A stretch of 64,000 nucleotides of DNA from Acidiluteibacter ferrifornacis (GTDB lineage Bacteria; Bacteroidota; Bacteroidia; Flavobacteriales_E; Vicingaceae). The first letter of the stretch is position 1; each line of letters opens with the position of its first letter. The position numbers were made by a program, and so were the translations under genes. The notes beneath the pieces were generated by a model. It ran no database searches. It worked only from the letters and a program-made list of their open reading frames with translations, and had not been told where the DNA came from. The stretch lies in the NCBI RefSeq assembly GCF_009909615.1, contig NZ_WWNE01000003.1:124001-188000 (forward strand). Reading direction: 5' to 3'. Positions 1 through 8,772 of the stretch are shown piece by piece.

Positions 1-800
1 CCTGCAGACTTACTATTTCTTGCACCACTGTGACAGTAATTACAATCAATTTTATTTTGCCCTGCATGCAATTGATGAGAAAATTTAATGGGCTGCTCTG
101 GCTGATAGTCAGTATAAACTCCGACATTCAAAGCGGCGTCCCATCCTGCCTTAGCCACCAACACAATCAAACCTAAAACCAGAAGCACTACAAATTTTCT
201 ATTTTTAGCACCCCAATCTAACAATGCAGACCACATATCTTTTTCGTCACCCGCAGCATCTTTGTCTACAACGGTAGCTAACGAATAATTCACTTTCCTG
301 AGGATTCCAATTACGATAATCAAAACCACTATCGCACCTAAGAAAATTAAATATGGACTAGTGGTTTCCGAAGAAACCTCAGCTCCCACAACCTCTGACG
401 AACCATCCGCAGTGGCAGCTGGAGCAGACGCAGCAGCGGCAGCACTTTCATCCACATAAGTAAAAATTGCTTTTATCTCCTCATCCGTAACTGGCTGAGC
501 AGGCATAATCACCTTATTAAACTTCTCGTACACAGCAATCGCATCTGCGTCTCCTGCCTTAATTAATTCTTGAGAATTTTTCACCCATTTAAGAATCCAA
601 GACATCTCATATTTTTCAGTAACCCCTTTTAAACCAGGACCTACTAAAACGCCTTCATTGGCATAATGACAAGAAGCACAATAAGATTTGAATAGTTTTT
701 CACCATCTTGAGCCTTAGAAATAGTTGCAGAAAGAGTCAACACTGCAAATAACAAACCGTATAACGTGTTTTTGATAGACCTTTGTGGAAATGCGTTCAT
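1..800 (-). CDS. actA: Alternative complex III ActA-type cytochrome c, N-terminal part
   Basis: The reading frame starts at the ATG ending at 800 and leaves the window at base 1, so about 266 N-terminal residues are present. It has a signal peptide (NTLYGLLFAVLTLSATISKA), a monoheme cytochrome c domain with CASCH and a later Met-Pro (VIMPAQ) as likely axial ligand, an Ala/Ser-rich linker, two membrane segments, then the start of a multiheme domain with a SHQLHA histidine and CNYCH. This second part matches the c7-like pentaheme subunit of alternative complex III, the quinol:electron-acceptor oxidoreductase that replaces cytochrome bc1 in many Bacteroidota. The N-terminal monoheme domain appears fused to it. 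The remaining act genes should lie beyond the left edge. The family call rests on the heme motifs and membrane layout only. Confidence 0.8.
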   Translation of the reverse strand, partial: MNAFPQRSIKNTLYGLLFAVLTLSATISKAQDGEKLFKSYCASCHYANEGVLVGPGLKGVTEKYEMSWILKWVKNSQELIKAGDADAIAVYEKFNKVIMPAQPVTDEEIKAIFTYVDESAAAAASAPAATADGSSEVVGAEVSSETTSPYLIFLGAIVVLIIVIGILRKVNYSLATVVDKDAAGDEKDMWSALLDWGAKNRKFVVLLVLGLIVLVAKAGWDAALNVGVYTDYQPEQPIKFSHQLHAGQNKIDCNYCHSGARNSKSA

Positions 801-1024
801 ATTTAAAGTATTACGTTTGTGTCGCAAAAATAAATGAATATTATATGCCGTTACGTGGCGCAAATTTATAAGAAACATCGTTTTTACCTTACTATTTGTA
901 GTGAAATTACATCTTCGAGACTTAATTTATAATGATTCTAAATAACTGTTAATTCTTGCAAAATTTACATTAATTTAGTTACTCGATTAAAAAGATATTC
1001 TACTGTATTTTTTTCCAAAGCACA

Positions 1025-1052
1025 TTTGTTTGGCATGAATTTTATAGGTTTG
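1025..1052 (+). promoter_or_regulatory. Bacteroidota-type promoter of the SPOR gene
   Basis: TTTG at 1025-1028 is followed after 16 nt by TAGGTTTG at 1045-1052, an exact match to the TAnnTTTG -7 element of Bacteroidota sigma factor. The spacer is slightly short. The ATG lies 14 nt after the box. Confidence 0.55.
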
Positions 1053-1066
1053 CACAAAATTTAGAT

Positions 1067-1531
1067 ATGAAAAAGATAGGACTGTTTATTAGCTCTGCAA
1101 TCATTGCTTTTAGCTTAAATGCTCAAACAAAAAATAATCAAGCAGAGGCTCCAGCTAAACTGAAACCTGCAAAATCAGTGAGCATAATAATAGAAAATCC
1201 ATCAATCCCTGCAGATTCAGGCAAAATAGAAGTTCAAGAAAATGTGAACGTTGGAATTTTAGTTCAAAAATACAACAGCACTAAGAAAGATGTGGGCTAT
1301 AGAGTACAAATTCATTCAGGTCTTGCCCGAATAGAAGCGATTAATGCTCAGAGTAACTTTTTAAAAATTTATCCGGATGTACCAACGTATTTAATCTATC
1401 AACAACCAAACTTTAAAATCAGAGTTGGTGACTTTGAAAATAGAATTCAAGTGTTGCAATTCTATGATGAGATGATTGGCGCTTTCCCTGGTTCATTTGT
1501 CATTAAAGACGATATTAATGCCAGTTTCTAG
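1067..1531 (+). CDS. SPOR-domain periplasmic protein
   Basis: A 154-aa exported protein with a signal peptide ending in FSLNAQ, a short low-complexity linker, and a C-terminal SPOR-like domain from about residue 75 (GYRVQIHSG ... FKIRVGDFEN). SPOR domains bind denuded peptidoglycan glycan strands, so a role at the cell wall or septum is likely, although no catalytic domain is present. It ends convergently with the PorE-like gene and the two stop codons overlap by 4 bp. The start at 1067 fits the signal peptide and the promoter just upstream. The partner of this protein cannot be told from the sequence. Confidence 0.75.
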   Translation: MKKIGLFISSAIIAFSLNAQTKNNQAEAPAKLKPAKSVSIIIENPSIPADSGKIEVQENVNVGILVQKYNSTKKDVGYRVQIHSGLARIEAINAQSNFLKIYPDVPTYLIYQQPNFKIRVGDFENRIQVLQFYDEMIGAFPGSFVIKDDINASF

Positions 1532-3492
1532 TTAATAGCAACTACCGTAAATTCTGTCCTTCTGTTTTGAGCTCGCCCTTCTTCCGTTGCATTTGACGCA
1601 ACAGGCTCATTTGCACCAAATCCTTTATAGCTCAAACGTGAAGAATCTATACCTTTCCCAATCAGATAGAGATAAACCTCCTTTGCTCGATTATTGGACA
1701 ATTCTTGATTTAACGCTGTTGAACCAACATCATCTGTATGACCACCAATCTCTACTTTAATGGCACTATTTCTATCTAAAAATTCCACCAATTTCTTCAG
1801 TTCAGATTTAGACTCAGCTAACAAATCGTATTTATTGGTAGCATAAAAAATATTTCTCAGTATAACCTTTTCCCCCACCTTAATTTTTTTCAATGCGATA
1901 TTCTTTTCATAAGGTCTATCGTCCTTTTTCTCTTTCAAAGTAAAGTTTTCAGAATAGAAAAGATAACCAGGCTTCGAAACGTTTAATGCATAATTTTTAG
2001 CCAATGGCAAGGCCACCAAAAAATCACCATTCTCTTGATCTGAGTATGAAGAAACAACTAATTCTTCATTCTCAAGATTATAGAGCTCAAACCTACTTCC
2101 TAAAGGCTGTCGAGTGTCAGCATCGATAACTTTCCCTGCTAAATAAGAGACCGTCTGAGGCTGAACACTTTTAGGTAACTCAAACTCATACAAATCCAAC
2201 CCTCCAAAACCTCCTTCTCGATCTGAAGCGAAATAAGCTTTTTTACCATCGGGAGAAATAAGAATAGAATTTTCATTTTTAAAGGTATTGATAGGATATC
2301 CTAAGTTCATAGGTATCCCCCATTCCCCCTTTTCATTTTTTCGTGCAATGTAAATATCCAATCCCCCCATTCCTAGGTGACCATTCGAAGCGAAATATAG
2401 CGTTTGTCCATCTGGATGAATAAACACTGACTCTTCATTTTTTTGAGTATTAATATGATCCGGCAATCTAACTGGCGTCTTCCAATATCCCTCATTATCG
2501 AGTTCAGAAACAAAAATATCACTGTGCGTATTGCCATTCCTTTCTTTTACACGTCTAATAAAGTATAGTGTTTTCCCATCCGCACTAAAAGAAGGTTGCG
2601 TCTCCCATGTTTTAGAATTAATTTCTGTTCCTAAATTCATTGGCTTATTCCATCGATTACCAACCCGTTGACTAAAAAACAAGTCACAACTTCCTAATCC
2701 TTTTCGTCCGCCCCCATATTCACCATAAAGTTCACATGCAGTAAAAATTAGCAATTGCCCGTCAGCAGAAAGAGATGGAGCCCCTTCATTATTCTCAGTA
2801 TTGATTGGTGAGCCAAGTGTTTTTGCTTCACCCCACTTCCCACTACTCCATTCACTTATATAAAAATCTTCGTTGTATTTTACTGGAGAATTCGGCTCTG
2901 GAAGTTGACGTGTGAAGAGCATTGTTGCTCCATCTACTGTTAAACTGGGAAAATATTCAGGATACGCCGAGTTTACTCCTTCCCCTAAATTGATTGGATT
3001 GAAAGGAACAGGGTTTTTAATTGCTTCCATAGCAAAGTTTAAACCATCGATTTTCTCGAAGGCATCATTTCTCATTTTTGAATCCGCAACAGGAGACTTC
3101 ATAAACTGTTGAAAATATTTCTCTGCTGCAACATATTCCCCTCGTTCTAATTCCAATTGTCCCACGAAGTATAGCGTGCTAGCAGCGAAATCCGGGTTAA
3201 TTTGAAGTGCCTTTTTAAAACTTTGAAGCGCCCCTTCATTATTCTTACTATCCACATAAACATACCCCATTAAAGTATACGCTTCCACGAAATTAGATTC
3301 TTTCTCTAACGCATCATTCAGTCTAGCAATAGCCTCAGGCAATTGATAATTTTGATAAAAAACCTTTGCTTCCTCAAAAAGTTTAATCGCTTTCTTATTT
3401 GTATGCGAGTAAGTAGAATTTTGAGCTATGCTAACTTGGCAAGAAATCATTATCATACTCACTAACAGAAAACTAATCTTTAGAATCTTCAT
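1528..3492 (-). CDS. PorE-like OmpA-family lipoprotein (TPR, beta-propeller, OmpA)
   Basis: This is a 654-aa lipoprotein. I place the start at 3492 (MKILKISFLLV), because it gives a proper signal peptide with a lipobox-like MISC; the longer frame to 3570 would run into queE. In order it has TPR repeats (about 30-150), a PD40/WD40-like beta-propeller with repeated LSADG, FSADGKTLYF and ISPDGKKAYF motifs (about 190-440), a carboxypeptidase regulatory-like domain (AGKVIDADTRQPLG) and a C-terminal OmpA peptidoglycan-binding domain with GGHTDDVGS and the NNRAKEV arginine. The same order defines PorE of the type IX secretion system, which anchors the machinery to peptidoglycan. Bacteroidota encode several paralogues of this shape, so identity with PorE itself is not proven. 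Confidence 0.8.
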   Translation of the reverse strand: MKILKISFLLVSMIMISCQVSIAQNSTYSHTNKKAIKLFEEAKVFYQNYQLPEAIARLNDALEKESNFVEAYTLMGYVYVDSKNNEGALQSFKKALQINPDFAASTLYFVGQLELERGEYVAAEKYFQQFMKSPVADSKMRNDAFEKIDGLNFAMEAIKNPVPFNPINLGEGVNSAYPEYFPSLTVDGATMLFTRQLPEPNSPVKYNEDFYISEWSSGKWGEAKTLGSPINTENNEGAPSLSADGQLLIFTACELYGEYGGGRKGLGSCDLFFSQRVGNRWNKPMNLGTEINSKTWETQPSFSADGKTLYFIRRVKERNGNTHSDIFVSELDNEGYWKTPVRLPDHINTQKNEESVFIHPDGQTLYFASNGHLGMGGLDIYIARKNEKGEWGIPMNLGYPINTFKNENSILISPDGKKAYFASDREGGFGGLDLYEFELPKSVQPQTVSYLAGKVIDADTRQPLGSRFELYNLENEELVVSSYSDQENGDFLVALPLAKNYALNVSKPGYLFYSENFTLKEKKDDRPYEKNIALKKIKVGEKVILRNIFYATNKYDLLAESKSELKKLVEFLDRNSAIKVEIGGHTDDVGSTALNQELSNNRAKEVYLYLIGKGIDSSRLSYKGFGANEPVASNATEEGRAQNRRTEFTVVAIN

Positions 3493-3505
3493 TCGTTTCT
3501 TTAAT

Positions 3506-4141
3506 TTAAGGAACATCAATATATTTATGAGATTGAACCGAAATTGTCCATTCGGGATTATTTTTAACATACTCTACCACAAATGGCATCATACTATCAG
3601 ATTTACTCCACTCCACCTGCAGGTACAATTTGCAATCTGCGTTTACTCTGGCCCGATGCTGCTCTGCCCATTTGAAATCATCTTTATTAAAAATGATTAC
3701 TTTCAATTCGTGTGCCAATTGATAAAACTCCTCTTGTGGTGGCTTATTTTTCTTTGGGGAAAGACAAATCCAGTCCCATTCGCCAGTGAGAGGAAAAGCT
3801 CCAGAAGTTTCCATAGCCAAATACTTGTTCAAGGATTTGAGCTGTTTGGTTAATGGATCTAAATTGTAGGTAACCGGCTCTCCACCAGTAATCACAACTA
3901 GGTCAGCCTTCCCATTCAAAGTAAGCTTACCGATTTCCTCAACATCCATCAGCGGATGATCCGAGGCTTCCCAGCTATCTTTCACATCGCACCAGTGGCA
4001 CCCTACAGTACATCCACCCAATCGAACAAAATAAGCCGCCTTACCGGACTGATATCCCTCCCCTTGAATGGTATAGAAATGCTCCATTACAGGAAGCAAC
4101 TGCCCTTTCACTACTAAGTCTTTTTGTTGTAGTCGATTCAT
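3506..4141 (-). CDS. queE: 7-carboxy-7-deazaguanine synthase QueE
   Basis: A 211-aa radical SAM enzyme that converts 6-carboxytetrahydropterin to 7-carboxy-7-deazaguanine in queuosine synthesis. The N-terminal HFYTIQGEG motif, the cluster-binding CTVGCHWC (CX3CX2C) and the C-terminal SVQSHKYIDVP are typical of QueE. The frame can be extended to 4231, but that would enter tRNA-Pro and the hairpin between them, so the start is taken at 4141 (MNRLQQKDL). It lies 13 bp upstream of the PorE-like gene on the same strand. No other queuosine genes are in the window. Confidence 0.92.
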   Translation of the reverse strand: MNRLQQKDLVVKGQLLPVMEHFYTIQGEGYQSGKAAYFVRLGGCTVGCHWCDVKDSWEASDHPLMDVEEIGKLTLNGKADLVVITGGEPVTYNLDPLTKQLKSLNKYLAMETSGAFPLTGEWDWICLSPKKNKPPQEEFYQLAHELKVIIFNKDDFKWAEQHRARVNADCKLYLQVEWSKSDSMMPFVVEYVKNNPEWTISVQSHKYIDVP

Positions 4142-4167
4142 AAATTGAAATGAGGCATCAAAGTAAC

Positions 4168-4197
4168 AAAAAAAGGTAGCAGCAGCTACCTTTTTTT
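4168..4197 (-). terminator. Terminator after tRNA-Pro
   Basis: GGTAGC (4175-4180) pairs with GCTACC (4185-4190) around a 4-nt loop, flanked by A7 and T7, so it could work in both directions. It lies between the 3' end of the tRNA and queE on the minus strand. Confidence 0.75.
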
Positions 4198-4207
4198 GTA
4201 AATATTG

Positions 4208-4282
4208 TCGGGACGAGTGGATTCGAACCACCGCTCTCGCGCCCCCCAGACGCGCACTTTAACCGGACTAAGCTACGTCCCG
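4208..4282 (-). tRNA. tRNA-Pro (anticodon GGG)
   Basis: Read on the minus strand this folds as a standard tRNA. The acceptor arm CGGGACG pairs with CGTCCCG, the anticodon stem CGCGT pairs with GCGCG around the loop CTGGGGG, and the T arm carries GGTTCGAATCC. The discriminator is A and CCA is not encoded. The anticodon GGG reads CCC and CCU proline codons. Confidence 0.93.
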
Positions 4283-4347
4283 TCAAGGGCACAAATTTAA
4301 ATAGCATAAATGTAAAATTCTAACAAAATCGATATTATTTAAATTGA

Positions 4348-4355
4348 TAAATTTG
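4348..4355 (+). promoter_or_regulatory. TAnnTTTG -7 element upstream of trxB
   Basis: TAAATTTG matches the Bacteroidota -7 consensus exactly, 40 nt before the trxB ATG. No good -33 TTTG is visible at the usual spacing. Confidence 0.4.
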
Positions 4356-4395
4356 GACTCTTGAAAAATTTAAAAATAATCCAATAACAAAAGAA

Positions 4396-5355
4396 ATGTC
4401 AGATACAAATTCAAACTCTAATACGGAACATGTTAAATGCTTAATTATTGGTTCTGGACCTGCAGGATATACCGCTGCTATTTATGCCGCTCGTGCTGAT
4501 ATGAAACCAGTTATGTATCAGGGATTGCAACCGGGTGGGCAATTGACAATAACAACTGAAGTAGAAAACTTTCCAGGTTACCCTGATGGAGCGAATGGTC
4601 CTGAAATGATGGTAGATTTTGAAAAACAAGCAAAAAGATTTGGAACAGACGTTCGTTTTGGCATGGCTACAGAGGTAGATTTTACAGGACCCATCCATAA
4701 AGTTATCATAGATGGCAATAAAACCATCACAGCGGATAGCATAATTATTGCAACTGGTGCATCAGCTAAATGGTTAGGGTTGGAATCAGAACAACGTTTA
4801 AACGGATTTGGTGTAAGTGCATGTGCCGTTTGTGATGGCTTCTTTTTTAAAGGGCAAGAAGTTGCCATTGTAGGGGGCGGAGATACTGCAGCTGAGGAAG
4901 CATCTTACTTAGCAAAACTCTGTTCAAAAGTAACAATGTTGGTGAGAAAAGATGAATTAAGAGCCTCCAAAGCAATGCAACACAGAGTTCTAAACACTCC
5001 AAATATTGAAGTTCTATTTAATCATGAAACTAAAGAAGTTTTAGGTGATAAAGGCGTAGAAGGCGTTAGAGTGTATGACAATTTAAAAGGAGAAGAAAAA
5101 GTAATTCCTGTAACTGGTTTCTTCGTTGCCATTGGTCACAAACCCAATACTGACATCTTTAAAGGCTGGTTAGAGATGGACAATGTTGGCTACTTAAAAG
5201 TAATACCAGGAACTTCTAAAACCAACATAGAAGGCGTTTTTGCATCAGGAGATGCAGCTGACAAAATTTACAGACAAGCCGTAACAGCTGCTGGGACAGG
5301 ATGTATGGCGGCTTTAGATGCAGAAAGATACTTAGCAGAAAAAGGAATTCACTAA
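4396..5355 (+). CDS. trxB: Thioredoxin reductase TrxB
   Basis: A 319-aa cytosolic flavoenzyme that reduces thioredoxin with NADPH. It has the FAD-binding GSGPAGYTAAIYAARA (about residues 20-35), the redox-active CAVC at 143-146, the NADPH-binding GGGDTAAEEA and the C-terminal FAD motif ASGDAAD followed by RQAVTAAGTG. Length and order fit the low-molecular-weight bacterial family. The gene stands alone on the plus strand, downstream of the divergent tRNA-Pro. Confidence 0.97.
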   Translation: MSDTNSNSNTEHVKCLIIGSGPAGYTAAIYAARADMKPVMYQGLQPGGQLTITTEVENFPGYPDGANGPEMMVDFEKQAKRFGTDVRFGMATEVDFTGPIHKVIIDGNKTITADSIIIATGASAKWLGLESEQRLNGFGVSACAVCDGFFFKGQEVAIVGGGDTAAEEASYLAKLCSKVTMLVRKDELRASKAMQHRVLNTPNIEVLFNHETKEVLGDKGVEGVRVYDNLKGEEKVIPVTGFFVAIGHKPNTDIFKGWLEMDNVGYLKVIPGTSKTNIEGVFASGDAADKIYRQAVTAAGTGCMAALDAERYLAEKGIH

Positions 5356-5467
5356 GTCCATACAACTATATTAAGAATAAAATCGTCTAAAGTGAGGAAT
5401 CGTAGTTATGATTCCTTATTTTTTTAATATTTTTATGGCCTTAAGAAGTCACATATTTAGATTTACT

Positions 5468-8400
5468 ATGAAAAAATTACTATCTATTTTTACAGTCCTA
5501 CTTGGAATTTCTGCAGTAGCTTACGCTCAAGTACCTGACCTCAAAGTCGAAGCATTAGTATCTCCCAGTGATGGATGTGCATTATTGATAAATGAACAAG
5601 TAACAATAAATGTAAAAAATGTTGGTGCAGCGCATGTGACAGGAAACGTTACTTATGGTTACTCTGTAGACGGCGGACCTCCTGTGATTCAATTTGTACC
5701 TGGTGAAAGCATTTTAGCAGGTGCAAACAAGGATTTTACCTTCTCAACAACTGTAGATTTATCAACAGTAAAAACGTATAATTTTAAATTGTGGGTTAAA
5801 GTAGCTGGAGATGTTAATATCTCAAATGATACACTAAAAAACCAGACAGTCACCAACTTAGTTTTACCATTTCCTTATCTTGAAGATTTTACATCGAGAA
5901 ATATAAATCAGAACACTAATGTTGGTCCAGGCTTTTTAATTACACCATCAGGTACAAACATATACAGCTGGTATGTTAGATCTTCCTCATTTTCAACTTC
6001 ATCAGGACCTAGTACGGATCATACTCCAACTGGAGCCACGAAGTTTCTTCAAATTAATGGATCTCCCGGAAATGTCAACAATTTCGCTGACTATGAAACT
6101 CCATGTGTAAATCTTCTTAATAATCAAACCCCCGTATTGAGTTTTTGGTATCATATGTATGGAAGCCACATGGGTAAATTATATGTATATGCTAAAAGTA
6201 CCCAATTCCCTAACTATGTACTTATTGATTCAATTGTAGGTCAACAACAAACCTCCCGAACGCAGGCTTGGAGAAGAAAAGTAATAGGATTAACACAGTT
6301 TGCAGGACAATATGCAAATATTAGATTTAGAGCTTTCAAAACCACAGCGGGTGCAAATGACAATATGGCTATCGATGACTTTGAGATACTTGATGCATTT
6401 CCTGGTCAAGGAGCCTTGACCAAAATTACTGCACCTGCTCCAGGTAATTGTAATTACAGTAGTTGTGACCAAGTACAATTTAGCTTTAAAAACGTAGGAA
6501 GAGATACACTATACTCTGTAACTGCGGAATATAGTGTAGATGGTGGTAGTCCTGTTCAGCAAACATTTCCGCTAACACTTGCTCCTTTTAAATCTAAAAC
6601 ATTAACTTTTACACAATGTGCCGACCTTTCAACATATAAGGTATTTAATATTTCAGGTAAAGTTATTTTAGCAACAGATATTGACACAACTGACAATATT
6701 TCAAGCATTTCTATTAATCATATCACCCCTATTACTGTTCCTTATGTAGAAACATTTGAAACCTTTAGTTTTGGTAATAATACCAGTGGAAATCATGTTA
6801 ACGGTTGGACAGCATCAACTGGCAACAATTCATTCAGCTGGACATTAAAATCTGGCACTTCTGCATCGGGATTAGCAGCAGGCGCAACAGGACCTCGATT
6901 TGATCACACTAGAGGCAATAACTCTGGAAAATACTTTCATACAGATGGTAGTAAAGGATTTCCAGGAGAAGAGGCAATTCTGGAATCTACATGTATTGAT
7001 TTCACTAATATCGTCGCTCCAAGACTCAAATACTGGTACCACCGTTTTGGGTTCGATATGGGTGACTTGTTTGTTTATGTTTCAACAGATGGACCTTGGA
7101 TAGCAGTTGACAGTTTGAAAAACAGTGATCAATCCAGTATTAACGATGCTTGGAAGGTTAGAACAGTTGATTTAACTGTTGCAAAAGGTAAACAAGCTAG
7201 AGTTCGCTTTGTGGGTAGAAAAGGATCAGGGTTTGCAACTAATATGGCTATTGATGACATATTTATTTATGATCTAACAGACATCGATATTGGACCTGTA
7301 AGAATGAGTAAGCCTGACACAAGTAAATTCACTTGTTACAACAATGATCAACCTGTAAAAGTAACTTTACAAAACTATGGCGCTCAACCAATAGACTTCT
7401 CCATAGACTCCGTATTGATTAAAGTATTTGTCACTAAAAATGGCACACCATGGGACACCGCTAGGTATGTTGTAAAAACAAATTCATCTAACCCTGGAGG
7501 AACCCCGCTTTTAACAGACCGAAGCACCGAAGTATCTTTTACAGGTTTTGATATGTCTGAAATTGGTGCAGACTACGGGTTTCTTGTTGTAACGAACATG
7601 CTATCCAATAGAGATACTGTACCCGGCACAGACACGCTAAGACCAGCCAATATTGTAACAAGAAGAAATCCCGGTGTAGCTTCAGCTAGTTCACTAACTG
7701 TTTGTCAAGGAACAGGTGTTGTCTTAACAAATACTAACTTTATTGGGGCAATTAGATGGCAAAGATTAAATGGAACAAACTGGTCGGATGACTTTGGTCT
7801 AACTAGAGATTCTGCGGTACATTTAGTTATTCCAACACTTCCTGTCAACCAATATCGAGCAAAAATTTGTGATTCAGTTTACTCAAATGTTTTAACTGTT
7901 AATGTTACCCAAGTACCTTCACCTACTCCTATTAACGACACCTTGTGTGGTCCAGGTACTGTGCAACTGAGCGCAAATGCCCCTGCAGGGATTACCAGAG
8001 TATTTTGGTATAATGACCCAACTACATCAGGTGTATTGACTTTTGGAAATAACTACAACCGATCTTTAAATGAAACTGACACATTTTATATTGCTTCCCA
8101 AAAAGACAGTTGTTTCTCCGCACCGAGAATACCAGTTATTGGAGTAATTGCATCATTTCCAGAAACAGGATACTCAGCAATGGATACTGTAATATGTAAT
8201 GACACTACATTCTATATAAATGGTGGAGCAAACATTGGCTTGAATGCTACCTATAAGTGGTCAAGTAATGATCCTACAGCAGACGGTAAGACTATTCAAA
8301 CTGTTGGAGTTGATCCAAAAAGGTTAAGTCTTAATACTAGATATTTCTATACAGTAGAATTAAATTCGAATGCAAACTGTAAAACTGTTGGCGATACGGC

Positions 8401-8701
8401 ATGGATTACAATTACGGACTCATGTAAAGTTGGCTTGAAAGAGAATAGTACAATTGGTAATTTATCAGTATTCCCGAATCCTACTAATGGTAACGTCACT
8501 CTCCAAATTGAAACAGATCAAGCTAATCAAGCAAGTTTGCAAATTATTTCAATGCGAGGTGAGATTATCTTTGAAGAGCCTTCATTCAATACTTTAGGTT
8601 ATACTAAGACTTTTGATCTAAGTAGTTACTCAAAAGGAATTTATTACATGAAAGTGATTTCAGATAAAGGAAGCATTGTGAAGAAAGTAGTTCTTCAGTA
8701 G
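5468..8701 (+). CDS. Large secreted T9SS cargo protein with MAM-like/choice-of-anchor domains
   Basis: A 1,077-aa protein. The start at 5468 (MKKLLSIFTVLLGISAVAYAQ) gives a clean signal peptide; the frame is open back to 5408. It begins with a CARDB-like beta domain (about 25-125), then two MAM or choice-of-anchor-J-like domains, each with a WYH(M/R) strand and a closing NMAIDD(F/I) motif (ends near residues 300 and 595) separated by another CARDB-like segment, then beta-rich regions. The last 80 residues are a type A T9SS sorting domain (SVFPNPTNGNVTL ... GIYYMKVISDKG). It should be exported by the type IX system and attached to the surface or released. No catalytic motif is visible, so an adhesin-like role is an inference. 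Confidence 0.8.
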   Translation: MKKLLSIFTVLLGISAVAYAQVPDLKVEALVSPSDGCALLINEQVTINVKNVGAAHVTGNVTYGYSVDGGPPVIQFVPGESILAGANKDFTFSTTVDLSTVKTYNFKLWVKVAGDVNISNDTLKNQTVTNLVLPFPYLEDFTSRNINQNTNVGPGFLITPSGTNIYSWYVRSSSFSTSSGPSTDHTPTGATKFLQINGSPGNVNNFADYETPCVNLLNNQTPVLSFWYHMYGSHMGKLYVYAKSTQFPNYVLIDSIVGQQQTSRTQAWRRKVIGLTQFAGQYANIRFRAFKTTAGANDNMAIDDFEILDAFPGQGALTKITAPAPGNCNYSSCDQVQFSFKNVGRDTLYSVTAEYSVDGGSPVQQTFPLTLAPFKSKTLTFTQCADLSTYKVFNISGKVILATDIDTTDNISSISINHITPITVPYVETFETFSFGNNTSGNHVNGWTASTGNNSFSWTLKSGTSASGLAAGATGPRFDHTRGNNSGKYFHTDGSKGFPGEEAILESTCIDFTNIVAPRLKYWYHRFGFDMGDLFVYVSTDGPWIAVDSLKNSDQSSINDAWKVRTVDLTVAKGKQARVRFVGRKGSGFATNMAIDDIFIYDLTDIDIGPVRMSKPDTSKFTCYNNDQPVKVTLQNYGAQPIDFSIDSVLIKVFVTKNGTPWDTARYVVKTNSSNPGGTPLLTDRSTEVSFTGFDMSEIGADYGFLVVTNMLSNRDTVPGTDTLRPANIVTRRNPGVASASSLTVCQGTGVVLTNTNFIGAIRWQRLNGTNWSDDFGLTRDSAVHLVIPTLPVNQYRAKICDSVYSNVLTVNVTQVPSPTPINDTLCGPGTVQLSANAPAGITRVFWYNDPTTSGVLTFGNNYNRSLNETDTFYIASQKDSCFSAPRIPVIGVIASFPETGYSAMDTVICNDTTFYINGGANIGLNATYKWSSNDPTADGKTIQTVGVDPKRLSLNTRYFYTVELNSNANCKTVGDTAWITITDSCKVGLKENSTIGNLSVFPNPTNGNVTLQIETDQANQASLQIISMRGEIIFEEPSFNTLGYTKTFDLSSYSKGIYYMKVISDKGSIVKKVVLQ

Positions 8702-8725
8702 GAAATAACACATATAAACAAAAAA

Positions 8726-8757
8726 GGCTCAATTCGAATTCGAATTGAGCCTTTTTT
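8726..8757. terminator. Bidirectional terminator between T9SS cargo gene and recJ
   Basis: An 11-bp perfect stem, GGCTCAATTCG (8726-8736) with CGAATTGAGCC (8741-8751), has a 4-nt loop. It is flanked by A on the left and T6 on the right, and serves the two convergent genes. Confidence 0.9.
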
Positions 8758-8772
8758 GTTTAAGAATAAACC

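Noticed and set aside
3493-3570. Longer N-terminus for the PorE-like lipoprotein
   Set aside because: It would overlap queE, and the signal peptide with lipobox begins only at 3492.
4142-4231. Longer N-terminus for QueE
   Set aside because: It would overlap tRNA-Pro and its terminator hairpin, and the extra residues are not family-like.
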